Positions 7,608 to 14,511 are shown, numbered from the stretch's first letter. The stretch: DNA of 15,222 nt from Candidatus Woesearchaeota archaeon (GCA_019323235.1 JAHWHN010000209.1:1-15222); one strand, 5' to 3'. Notes: generated by a model from the letters alone, not told the origin. A program made the numbers and translations.

Positions 7608-8973
7608 ATACCTTCTTAATTAATTCAGGCGTAATTATTAATTCATCTTTACCATAAAAATCATTTTCGTGTTTATTAACATATAAACCAATGTCTTTGG
7701 GCAATTCTTCAATTATTTTATTAATAATTCTACATCCCTGTTTTCCGTCATAAATCTCATCAACTAAAGTATTTAAAGATCTTTCAGATATTTTGACACT
7801 AGAAAATTGAAATAAATCAGGATACATTCTGGTATTGTTTAAATTATTTTTAATCTCATCCAATCTTGAATAAAATATTTCTTTAAAATCTTCTTTTTCA
7901 AGTGTTCTTAATATGTAAATTCCAGAACTAGTAATTCTTTGAAGTAGTTGGTTATTAATACCATATTCTTCTAAATGTTGTAAAGTAATTAATTTATATT
8001 TATCTTTTTCTTCTTCTTTATAATAATCTAAAAAATCAGATCTTTTTGGAATTCCATCATCTGAATCTTCATCATTTATTAAATCTTCAATTCCTTCAAA
8101 TGCACCTGTTAAAATTATAAAAGTATTATTTGTTTTATAACTAATTGTTTTTTTAGCTAAAGGATTTCTTGAATATTCATCATTTATTTTTAAGTCAACA
8201 CAATTAGTTCCTCCTAAATAACTAAGAAGAGAATCTTGTACACCTTTTCCGTTTACTTTTTGATTAGAAGAATTTTTTTCTGCTAACTTATCAAACTCAT
8301 CAAAAATTAATACCCCGTAATTTTCAGCAAATCTAATAATCTCTTCTTCAATTTTCTCGACTAATTCTTTAGCTTTATCATATTTTTGAGATGAATTATT
8401 ATCATTAGAACTAATTCCTCTGTTTATTTTTAACAAAAAATCCCTTGATTCTTTGTACTTTTTATAAATCTCATCATCTAAATGGTGTTCCAAATATATT
8501 TTTCTTGCATTATTAATAATACTTTCAAAAGCGTCTTCTATATTATTACCAACATAACCTACCTCAGTTATATTCTTCGATTGCGCTTCTCCATAAGGAA
8601 AATTAAATAATTCTCCAATTGTTTTTCCTAGATAGGATTTACCCATGCTTGATTTACCAATTAATAAAATAATTTGAGGGGGCTTCTTCATATCATTGAT
8701 ATCAATTTTACCTTCATTTAAGTCATTTCCAACTATAAAATGTCTATAAACATCTCTTGAAATACGTTTAGTAATATGTTCTTGGCCTTTTATTTTAGAG
8801 TTTAAGCTTTTTTCTATTTTGTCAACAAAAACTTTAGGATTAGAAATATCTTCTTCATCAAAAACAATATTCTCCTCATTAGATAGTCTATCTTCTAAAT
8901 TAGAGTTATTATTATTATTATTTTGAATTCTTTTTTCTTTTGACAAAGAATAGCTTTGTTTTTCTCGAACCAT
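7591..8973 (-). CDS. HslU/ClpX-like AAA+ unfoldase
   Basis: 460 aa. The N-terminal 50 residues are low complexity, including a poly-Asn run, with no ClpX zinc finger. The AAA+ core then follows: IKGQ (61-64), Walker A GKSSMGKS (106-113), pore loop TEVGYVG (136-142), Walker B VLIFDEFDK (221-229, Asp225/Glu226), GKGVQDSLL (242-250), the sensor-1 strand FIILTGAFEG (285-294), an arginine-finger-like Arg346 in LLQRI, and sensor-2 Arg415 in GKQGCR. The pore-loop wording is closer to HslU, and a roughly 80-residue charged helical insert between pore loop and Walker B recalls the HslU I-domain. The sensor regions resemble ClpX. No ClpP-docking IGF loop is seen and no HslV or ClpP gene lies in the window. 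It should be a hexameric ATP-driven protein unfoldase, first in the minus operon and probably translated from a leaderless mRNA (ATG about 25 nt from the TATA centre). Confidence 0.92.
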   Translation of the reverse strand: MVREKQSYSLSKEKRIQNNNNNNSNLEDRLSNEENIVFDEEDISNPKVFVDKIEKSLNSKIKGQEHITKRISRDVYRHFIVGNDLNEGKIDINDMKKPPQIILLIGKSSMGKSYLGKTIGELFNFPYGEAQSKNITEVGYVGNNIEDAFESIINNARKIYLEHHLDDEIYKKYKESRDFLLKINRGISSNDNNSSQKYDKAKELVEKIEEEIIRFAENYGVLIFDEFDKLAEKNSSNQKVNGKGVQDSLLSYLGGTNCVDLKINDEYSRNPLAKKTISYKTNNTFIILTGAFEGIEDLINDEDSDDGIPKRSDFLDYYKEEEKDKYKLITLQHLEEYGINNQLLQRITSSGIYILRTLEKEDFKEIFYSRLDEIKNNLNNTRMYPDLFQFSSVKISERSLNTLVDEIYDGKQGCRIINKIIEELPKDIGLYVNKHENDFYGKDELIITPELIKKVYGKNE

Positions 8974-8993
8974 AATATTATTTATTTAATTTA

Positions 8994-9006
8994 TTTTAAA
9001 AGGATT
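8994..9006 (-). promoter_or_regulatory. BRE/TATA promoter of the AAA+ unfoldase gene
   Basis: The minus strand reads AATCCTTTTAAAA. The TATA centre is about 25 bp from the ATG at 8973, which puts the transcription start at or near the start codon. No Shine-Dalgarno site precedes the ATG, so the transcript is probably leaderless. The palindrome at 9020-9032 is 18 bp upstream. Confidence 0.6.
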
Positions 9007-9019
9007 ATCTCGGATTAAA

Positions 9020-9032
9020 CGAAATATTTTCG
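9020..9032. promoter_or_regulatory. 13-bp palindromic operator, copy 1 (CGAAATATTTTCG), shared by divergent promoters
   Basis: The arms CGAAA and TTTCG flank TAT. The element is centred between two divergent TATA boxes and lies exactly 18 bp from each (TATA at 8994-9001 on minus, 9051-9058 on plus). One bound regulator could control both the AAA+ operon and the 94-aa/TPR operon. The same sequence and spacing recur at 6124-6136 and, slightly degenerate, at 10060-10072. Confidence 0.65.
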
Positions 9033-9044
9033 AAAAAAATTCAG

Positions 9045-9060
9045 AAGTCTTTTTTAAATA
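9045..9060 (+). promoter_or_regulatory. BRE/TATA promoter of the 94-aa/TPR unit
   Basis: AAGTCTTTTTTAAATA, with the TATA core at 9051-9058. The predicted start of transcription is near 9080, overlapping the candidate GTG start at 9081 and only about 9 nt before the ATG at 9090. Confidence 0.55.
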
Positions 9061-9089
9061 GTTTTTATTGATAGAAGTAGGTGAAAACA

Positions 9090-9374
9090 ATGAGTTATGA
9101 AATACAACCCTATATTGAAACAAGCGCAATAAAAACAATTGAAGATTATATTGCAGCAGATGATGTAGAATCAAAAATGAATTTTTTGGGAGTTTTAGGA
9201 CAACAAATAAAAGATAATGGTTATGAAAATAGTTTCCCTATGAATTCAACAATGGCACTTCAATATGCAAGACTGTTAGATAAATTGGATAAAGATACAG
9301 ATAAAGTTCTTTATTCTATGATGAGTAGAGTCATGGTAAAATATGCGGAAGATGCAGGTTTAAATATGGATTAA
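9090..9374 (+). CDS. Hypothetical 94-aa helical protein
   Basis: A small acidic protein that appears all-helical (three or four helices), starting MSYEIQPYIE and ending YAEDAGLNMD. I do not recognise it. I chose ATG 9090 because AGGTGA (9078-9083) stands 6 nt upstream as a Shine-Dalgarno site. An in-frame GTG at 9081 would add three residues and sits where the TATA box predicts transcription to begin, so a leaderless GTG start is a real alternative. It is the first gene of the divergent unit, 1 nt before the TPR gene. Its C-terminus (EDAGLNMD) resembles that of the TPR protein (EKAGLDI), possibly a shared tail motif. It could be a small adaptor or substrate of the system, inferred from shared regulation only. 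Confidence 0.78.
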   Translation: MSYEIQPYIETSAIKTIEDYIAADDVESKMNFLGVLGQQIKDNGYENSFPMNSTMALQYARLLDKLDKDTDKVLYSMMSRVMVKYAEDAGLNMD

Positions 9375-9375
9375 G

Positions 9376-10056
9376 ATGTCAAGTAATATATCTAAATTGA
9401 AAGAGGCAGTACAAAGTTATAACTCTGGTGATTATAATGGTGCTGGTTTAAAACTATTTGATTTATATGAAGATAATTCTTTACCTTCTTCAATAAAAAC
9501 ATCTGTACGTTTGAACTTAGCGAAAGTATATGTTTCTAAAAAGAAATTTAAGACAGCTAAATATTTATTAAATGAGAATTTAGAAGAAAATCCGAAAGAA
9601 TATAGCTCTTTATTTGAATTGGGATTATTATATGAAAAGAATTTAAAACTAGAAAATCATTTATTTCTTGCAAGAGATACTTTTTCTAAACTAGATTCTT
9701 CTTCCCCAAATTATAAAGCTGCATCTCAAAATTTAGAAGGAATTCTAACACAAATAAAAGTAAATCGAAAGTTAGATCATTATTTAAATAAATCTGATGG
9801 AAATTTAAATTTGAGATGTTCGATTGAATTATCTGAATTATTTAGAGAGTTGGATTTGTTAGATATTTGTTCATCATATAAGGATTTTTGTGTTAAAGCT
9901 TCTAATATTTATAAGAATGCAAAAGAAGCATTAATTAGAATGGAAAGAGAAAAAGGAAAGTTCACACCTGATATTATAAAAGAACATAAAAATCAACTTT
10001 CCATCTTGGAAAAGTTAATTAGCAAATTTTATGAAAAAGCAGGGTTAGATATTTAA
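9376..10056 (+). CDS. TPR-repeat protein
   Basis: 226 aa. Residues about 5-125 show tetratricopeptide-like helix pairs: A-x-x-S-Y-N-S-G-D-Y-x-x-A near 11-22, LNLAKVYVSKKKFKTAKYLL (48-67), then LFELGLLYEK and a following LARDTFSKLDSSSPNY helix pair. Residues 130-226 form a second helical region of unknown type ending FYEKAGLDI. TPR arrays bind peptides or protein partners, so this is most likely an adaptor or scaffold rather than an enzyme. ATG 9376 lies 1 nt after the 94-aa gene stop, so the two are co-transcribed and probably translationally coupled. No signal peptide or membrane segment is visible. Confidence 0.82.
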   Translation: MSSNISKLKEAVQSYNSGDYNGAGLKLFDLYEDNSLPSSIKTSVRLNLAKVYVSKKKFKTAKYLLNENLEENPKEYSSLFELGLLYEKNLKLENHLFLARDTFSKLDSSSPNYKAASQNLEGILTQIKVNRKLDHYLNKSDGNLNLRCSIELSELFRELDLLDICSSYKDFCVKASNIYKNAKEALIRMEREKGKFTPDIIKEHKNQLSILEKLISKFYEKAGLDI

Positions 10057-10059
10057 TCT

Positions 10060-10072
10060 CGAAAAGTGTTCG
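10060..10072. promoter_or_regulatory. 13-bp palindromic operator, copy 3 (CGAAAAGTGTTCG)
   Basis: A slightly degenerate copy of the CGAAA-N3-TTTCG element (GTTCG in the right arm). It starts 4 nt after the TPR gene stop codon and lies 17 bp upstream of the TATA box at 10090-10097, matching the spacing at the other two copies. Confidence 0.5.
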
Positions 10073-10079
10073 TTTTTTT
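10073..10079 (+). terminator. T7 tract, likely terminator of the 94-aa/TPR unit
   Basis: A run of seven T residues on the plus strand begins 17 nt after the TPR stop codon, fitting archaeal oligo-T termination. It lies between the operator and the promoter of the next unit. Confidence 0.35.
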
Positions 10080-10085
10080 CTTGGA

Positions 10086-10097
10086 AATCTTTTAAAA
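10086..10097 (+). promoter_or_regulatory. BRE/TATA promoter of the 814-aa gene
   Basis: AATCTTTTAAAA, with TATA core TTTTAAAA at 10090-10097, closely matches the promoter of the divergent AAA+ gene (AATCCTTTTAAAA). The TATA centre is about 29 bp before the ATG at 10123 and no ribosome-binding site follows, so a leaderless mRNA is likely. Confidence 0.6.
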
Positions 10098-10122
10098 CAT
10101 TTCAATCTTTAATTATTTTAAG

Positions 10123-12567
10123 ATGTCTTTGGAATTAATTCTAAAATCTCCACGGAGAACTGTAAAAAATAGAAGAATTTCTAGAGTTAAGAATATTTTG
10201 GGATGTTTCATGGATTTTGGAATGCAACCAATGTTCACTCCAATGTATGATACTCCAATGATGCAGCAAGGTTTTGGTTATGATATGACTCCTGCTTTTG
10301 ATAATTCTTACGGCATGGCTCCTGCCTTTGATAATTTCGTATCTTATGGTAATATCTCAATCCCAATCCCCAGCTTGATTGAATCTAATGCTTATGCCAT
10401 GGAACATGCTGTATCTGATATTGGTTTTCAAAATCAGTTTGAATTAAATTTTGATAATTTCGGAGAGCATTGTTTTGATTTTAATACAAATCCAAGTTTT
10501 GACAACTCTTATTGTATGTCTTTTGAAACTCAGATGGATTCAGGTTATGGTCTACAAAATAATTTTGAGACTGCTGGGATGTATGATTTTAATAATTATG
10601 CTGGGTATGGTATGCAGAACAATTTTGATAATTTTGCATCTTATGGAGATTTTTCAATTCCAATTCCTAGTTTAATGGAATCTAATGCTTATGCCATGGA
10701 ACATGCTGTATCTGAAACATTATTTCCAAGTTTTGAATTAAATTTGGACCACTTAAATCAAAGTATGTTTGAAAGTTATAATGTAGCACCTAGTTTTGAT
10801 AATTTTGCAATTGAGAATTCTTTTGAAACTCAATTTAGTCCTTTGCTAGATCATAATTATCTTTTAAATAATGATTTTAGTGAAGTTAATAATAATTTCA
10901 TGACAATTCCAAGTATTTTGGAAGGTTATGAATATGCAAAAGAACATGCTATCTCGGACCCAAGTTTTGAGATTCCAGATTATTTGTATAACTTTGATAA
11001 TGGTTTTGATCAAAAAACTCTTATCAGTCCTCTTGATTTAAATTTAAGTACAAGTGATTATTTAGAACAAGAATCAAATCCATATGTGTTCGTTCCATTT
11101 AATAGAGGGAGTTATGATTTTAATGAGCAAGACAATGGGTTTGTTTTTAATAATTCATTTATTTTTGAGAATCATATTGATAATGACTTCCATTTCGATA
11201 ACGGATTAAATAATTTAGGAATTAATTTACTCGACAATAATTATAATGGCATTTATGATAATGACTTTAACTCAATTAATAATGGTTTTATAGAACTTCC
11301 TAGTGTTTTAGAATCATATCAATTCGCTAAAGATCACGCAATTCCAGATCCAAATTATGAAATTCCAGATTATCTTAATGATATAAACTCAGTATTCAAT
11401 CAAAGACCAATTATTGGAATTAATGATTTTTATCAAGAAGAACCAATTTTTAATAAACAGTTTAATTTAAAATCAGTGCCTGAGTTTGAGGATAATTCTG
11501 ATCCTTATGACTTAATATCTGACAACCATTATTATATGGATGAATATGGTCTTTCTGATCATCATAATTCACTAAAAAATATTGGAAATAACATGGGTAT
11601 CGATTTAAACTTAAATCTTGTTGGTTCAGATTATTTTATTGAGAATATTTTTGAAACTTTTATGGATTCAAGACCTGAACCAGATTTTGCAGTAAATCAT
11701 CTGAAAGATAGGTTAAATGAAGTAATCTTTGGTTCAAGCGAATTATATAAGGGATTAGAAAAATGTAAACAAAACTTTGATATTAATGATCAAATCTTAT
11801 CTAATGGTATTCATTTAACACCTTTTTCAAAGAGGGGTGTGTATGGAACTTATGACCCAGAAGATTTTTCTATTAACATTCCTTTATATCATCAAGAATT
11901 AAATGGAATATATCCTGTTAGTGACAAATTCTTGGGTGATGTAGTGTTACCTCATGAATGTTCTCATAATGATAGTATTCAATATGTTGGACTTTCTGAT
12001 GAAATTCTAAATGTAGATTTTGGTCCTGGGTTAAGAGGAAATGAGGAAGAAATATTAAAACATAGGTTGGGCTCTCCAATTCAAGAATTGATGGCAGACA
12101 CAAATGCTCTTTATAGTTTAACAGGACAAGATAGAGAGAATTTTATTTCAGGAACAAGTCAAATGTTGGATGATATGTTTCTAAATTCCAATATAGATAG
12201 GATTGCTGCCAGAGCAAATTCTTCGCCACGTCTTTTTAATAATTTAATTTACCAAAAAGCAAGAAGTGATCTTGTTGGTAACACCGAGGTTTCAAATAGA
12301 TTGACTGATGTATTTGAAAAATTAGACTTGGGAGTAAATAACTCTGGGACTTTTGAACCAACTTGTTATAGAGGGGAGATTGTAAAATCTCTATTTGATG
12401 ATTTTGTAAACTTAGATTCAATTAATTTACTTTCTCCTCAAGACTCAAGATATATGTTTAATGATTTTGCCGAAAGATTTTTATTATTGAGTGGTTTTGG
12501 AGATAATTATTATGATAGGTTGAAAACAGGAATTGATGTTTTTAGAATTTCTGAATTAAGAAAATAA
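10123..12567 (+). CDS. 814-aa Asn/Phe/Asp/Tyr-rich repeat protein with C-terminal HExxH metallopeptidase domain
   Basis: The first 30 residues are basic; an in-frame Met30 could be an alternative start, but the TATA spacing favours 10123. Residues about 31-480 are low complexity (NFDNF, PAFDN, YGM) and carry four copies of a helical motif. Two copies share the form IPIPSLxESNAYAMEHAVS (starting 80 and 179). The other two continue into a shared tail: IPSILEGYEYAKEHAISDP (262) and LPSVLESYQFAKDHAIPDP (392), each followed by an EIPDYL tail. Residues about 510-814 form the catalytic-type domain: YDPEDFSINIPL (577-588), HECSH (611-615), and Glu655 in PIQELMADTNALY as probable third zinc ligand, a gluzincin layout. 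No signal peptide or membrane segment is visible. It heads a three-gene unit (1 nt before the next ORF). The repeats may bind partners or self-assemble; substrate is unknown. Confidence 0.85.
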   Translation: MSLELILKSPRRTVKNRRISRVKNILGCFMDFGMQPMFTPMYDTPMMQQGFGYDMTPAFDNSYGMAPAFDNFVSYGNISIPIPSLIESNAYAMEHAVSDIGFQNQFELNFDNFGEHCFDFNTNPSFDNSYCMSFETQMDSGYGLQNNFETAGMYDFNNYAGYGMQNNFDNFASYGDFSIPIPSLMESNAYAMEHAVSETLFPSFELNLDHLNQSMFESYNVAPSFDNFAIENSFETQFSPLLDHNYLLNNDFSEVNNNFMTIPSILEGYEYAKEHAISDPSFEIPDYLYNFDNGFDQKTLISPLDLNLSTSDYLEQESNPYVFVPFNRGSYDFNEQDNGFVFNNSFIFENHIDNDFHFDNGLNNLGINLLDNNYNGIYDNDFNSINNGFIELPSVLESYQFAKDHAIPDPNYEIPDYLNDINSVFNQRPIIGINDFYQEEPIFNKQFNLKSVPEFEDNSDPYDLISDNHYYMDEYGLSDHHNSLKNIGNNMGIDLNLNLVGSDYFIENIFETFMDSRPEPDFAVNHLKDRLNEVIFGSSELYKGLEKCKQNFDINDQILSNGIHLTPFSKRGVYGTYDPEDFSINIPLYHQELNGIYPVSDKFLGDVVLPHECSHNDSIQYVGLSDEILNVDFGPGLRGNEEEILKHRLGSPIQELMADTNALYSLTGQDRENFISGTSQMLDDMFLNSNIDRIAARANSSPRLFNNLIYQKARSDLVGNTEVSNRLTDVFEKLDLGVNNSGTFEPTCYRGEIVKSLFDDFVNLDSINLLSPQDSRYMFNDFAERFLLLSGFGDNYYDRLKTGIDVFRISELRK
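10357..11373 (+). repeat. Four degenerate coding repeats inside the 814-aa gene
   Basis: The copies start near 10357, 10654, 10903 and 11293 (each about 60 bp of core). Copies 1 and 2 contain a 38-bp identical stretch (10381-10418 and 10678-10715) exactly 297 bp (99 codons) apart, so they are recent in-frame duplicates of a unit of about 100 codons. Copies 3 and 4 match each other best (DP-x-[FY]-EIPDYL tail) and are older at the DNA level. Confidence 0.8.
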
Positions 12568-12568
12568 A

Positions 12569-13009
12569 ATGAAAGAAGAAATATTAAGAAAAATTAGAGA
12601 AAACAAACTAGGATTTACTAAAGAAGATTTATTAAATTTAGATCTATCTGAAAATGATGTTGAAGAACTAATTAATTCAAAAGAATTAATTAAACTTGAA
12701 ATACCTCTTCTAAAGTTTTATGTTTCTAATTTAGATTTTTTTTATGAATCAATCTTTAATAATCATGAACATTTTATCCATGAAAAATTAAGAGAATATA
12801 TTTCAGAGAATATGTCTTTTGATTTTATAGAAACTAGTGAGAAATGTGAAATTTGTAAAAATCCTCTAAAATTAGAAGACAAAATAGATATGCCTTTGAG
12901 TAATTGTGTTACTTCTGGAATACTGTATGATGGAACTAAATCAGGTTGTATGTTTTGTAATACTATAAAATTAATAATTAAAAAAACAAAGGAAAAAAAT
13001 GACTTATGA
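12569..13009 (+). CDS. Small four-cysteine (zinc-ribbon-like) protein
   Basis: 146 aa. Residues 1-45 (ILRKIRENKLGFTKEDLL and following helices) look like a small winged-helix or helical domain. Residues 93-130 carry CEIC (93-96) and CMFC (127-130), with an extra Cys113, which would bind one zinc ion. I do not recognise the family. It starts 1 nt after the 814-aa gene and its end overlaps the 169-aa gene by 11 nt, so the three are one operon and are probably made in fixed ratio. It may be a regulator, chaperone or structural partner of the flanking metallopeptidases; an anti-peptidase or DNA-binding role is equally possible. Confidence 0.8.
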   Translation: MKEEILRKIRENKLGFTKEDLLNLDLSENDVEELINSKELIKLEIPLLKFYVSNLDFFYESIFNNHEHFIHEKLREYISENMSFDFIETSEKCEICKNPLKLEDKIDMPLSNCVTSGILYDGTKSGCMFCNTIKLIIKKTKEKNDL

Positions 13010-13508
13010 TTCAATTATTAAAACAAATAACCAAAAGCTTGAAAACTTGGGTTTTAAATTAGATACTTCTGAATTAAAATTATTTAGTCAAAAAGACTGG
13101 ACAATATTTAGTTTATCTAATTTTGGAGATTATAAGAATGGTTATTTTGATCCTGTTGATATGATTGCATATGTTCCTTTAGATGATGATGAATCTTTAT
13201 CTCATGAGCATTTTGGACATAGATTTTATTTTGAAAAAAGTAAATTGGGAAAGGAATTAAGAAAACTTTCTTTTGATATTATTAATTCAAAAGGTTCACC
13301 ACAAGAAGTAATAAATTTGGAAAATAAACTCATTTCTTTGAGGAATGAAAATAATGTGTTAATAGAATCTTTTGCGAATTGGATGGCTTATTTTTTATTA
13401 GAAAAAGATCCTCGGGAGTTTTCTGGATATGGTGAAAATTGTTTTAAATATTTAGTCGATTTGGAAAATAAAAATGGTCCTTTAGATGTTATTAATAGAT
13501 TTTTATAA
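12999..13508 (+). CDS. Small HExxxH (HEHFGH) metallopeptidase-like protein
   Basis: 169 aa. GYFDPVDMIAYVPLDDDESL (48-67) leads into HEHFGH (69-74), followed about 50 residues later by Glu123 in IESFANW. The order HExxxH...E is that of dipeptidyl peptidase III (family M49, HELLGH), where an extra residue separates the two histidines. His69, His74 and Glu123 would bind zinc and Glu70 would be catalytic. The segment before the motif matches that in the 814-aa protein (YDPEDFSINIPL...HECSH), so the two peptidase domains are probably related although their motifs differ by one residue. M49 enzymes are far larger, so only the motif is comparable. No signal peptide is seen. AAAGGA lies about 5 nt before the ATG, inside the upstream gene. 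Confidence 0.82.
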   Translation: MTYDSIIKTNNQKLENLGFKLDTSELKLFSQKDWTIFSLSNFGDYKNGYFDPVDMIAYVPLDDDESLSHEHFGHRFYFEKSKLGKELRKLSFDIINSKGSPQEVINLENKLISLRNENNVLIESFANWMAYFLLEKDPREFSGYGENCFKYLVDLENKNGPLDVINRFL

Positions 13509-14489
13509 TTATCTCTCACATCTTATAGAAATCTCTGATTCAATAACAAAAGCAATTTGGTGATTCATTTCAACAATTCTTCCTATAAACAACATATCTG
13601 TTTTATTTGCTTTTGTCTGTCTTAATTCTTCGAATTGTTTTTCAATCAAAAATCTTCTTTTAGATAATTGATTCAATTTTTCATTATCAAATTTATAGAA
13701 TAATTCATAGAATAATTCAAGATTTTTAACAAACTCATCATAAAGTTTTAATGCATCGGCACAAATTTTTGCTTTTGAATGATAAATGTGTTGAGATAGG
13801 CCATTAAATAAATCTGCAATTTGGTGTATTGCTTGATTATTGTAAAAATAAAATATGATGTTGTCTGGATTATACTCAAATTTATTTTCTAAAGTCGTAC
13901 TATGTCCATCTCTATTTAGAACTCTTATTGTAAAAACAATTAACTTAGCAATAATATCATGTTTGAGTTTAATACTTTTATGAGTTTCTTTTTGATAGTT
14001 TGTTGTTAATTCCCTAAGTTCTTCACTCATTTCCTTTAGAATTAAAAAACATCTTCTAACTAGTTGATAGAATTCCTTCCCGGTTGAAGTAGACATGTCG
14101 TGAATTTTACAAAAACCTTTTCCTTGATCAACAATTTCAAAATTAATTAATTTGTTAAGTTGATCTTGAACTACTTCAATAACTGGCATTTTGCCATTAA
14201 AAGAAAAATTGTCTGTTTCATCATTTTCATATTTTAATATAACTTCATCAAATCCTTTCTTATATAGTGCTCTGATTACTCTATGGATTGACCTTGCACA
14301 TAAATTAGTTATATTATATTCTATAGTTCTTGAATCTGTAAATTCCTTATCTGTGGAAAAAACAAGGTTGTTGCCCTTCTCCTCTATGTTAAGAAAATCT
14401 CGGGGGGTGAGATTATGTCTCTTAGCCCACTTCGAAGGAAGGGTTACGGTTAGGGCATTATGTCCTTGTTGTATAATTTTCCTTTTCAC
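13509..14489 (-). CDS. AbrB/SpoVT DNA-binding domain fused to PhoU-like helical domains
   Basis: 326 aa. Residues 1-48 (MKRKIIQQGHNALTVTLPSK, continuing through RDFLNIEE) are a swapped-hairpin AbrB/SpoVT-type DNA-binding domain. The rest, from about 110, folds as helical PhoU-like repeats (about 120-200 and 210-326). This AbrB-PhoU architecture is common in archaea and is usually linked to phosphate-responsive or general transcriptional regulation. The start is GTG at 14489-14487, about 27 bp from a TATA-like TTTATATAT (14512-14520), so a leaderless mRNA is likely. The stop codon abuts that of the convergent 169-aa gene with no base between. It appears to be a chromosomal neighbour rather than part of the E1/JAMM system, since its promoter lacks the 13-bp palindrome. 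Confidence 0.88.
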   Translation of the reverse strand: MKRKIIQQGHNALTVTLPSKWAKRHNLTPRDFLNIEEKGNNLVFSTDKEFTDSRTIEYNITNLCARSIHRVIRALYKKGFDEVILKYENDETDNFSFNGKMPVIEVVQDQLNKLINFEIVDQGKGFCKIHDMSTSTGKEFYQLVRRCFLILKEMSEELRELTTNYQKETHKSIKLKHDIIAKLIVFTIRVLNRDGHSTTLENKFEYNPDNIIFYFYNNQAIHQIADLFNGLSQHIYHSKAKICADALKLYDEFVKNLELFYELFYKFDNEKLNQLSKRRFLIEKQFEELRQTKANKTDMLFIGRIVEMNHQIAFVIESEISIRCER

Positions 14490-14511
14490 AATAAGTTATA
14501 TTATAAACACC

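Noticed and set aside
8890..8930. Short ATT-type triplet run encoding poly-Asn at the unfoldase N-terminus, considered as a regulatory repeat.
   Set aside because: It is a simple in-frame Asn tract in a disordered N-terminal tail; nothing suggests more than replication slippage.
10381..10715. Direct 38-bp repeats considered as a mobile-element or CRISPR signature.
   Set aside because: Only two exact copies exist, exactly 99 codons apart and in frame within a coding sequence, with degenerate further copies. This is protein repeat duplication.
1..13508. Whole cluster considered as a prophage or integrated plasmid.
   Set aside because: No integrase, transposase, replication gene, terminal repeats or attachment-site duplication is visible. 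The tRNA at 15111 is separated from the cluster by ordinary regulators and shows no partial copy in the window.
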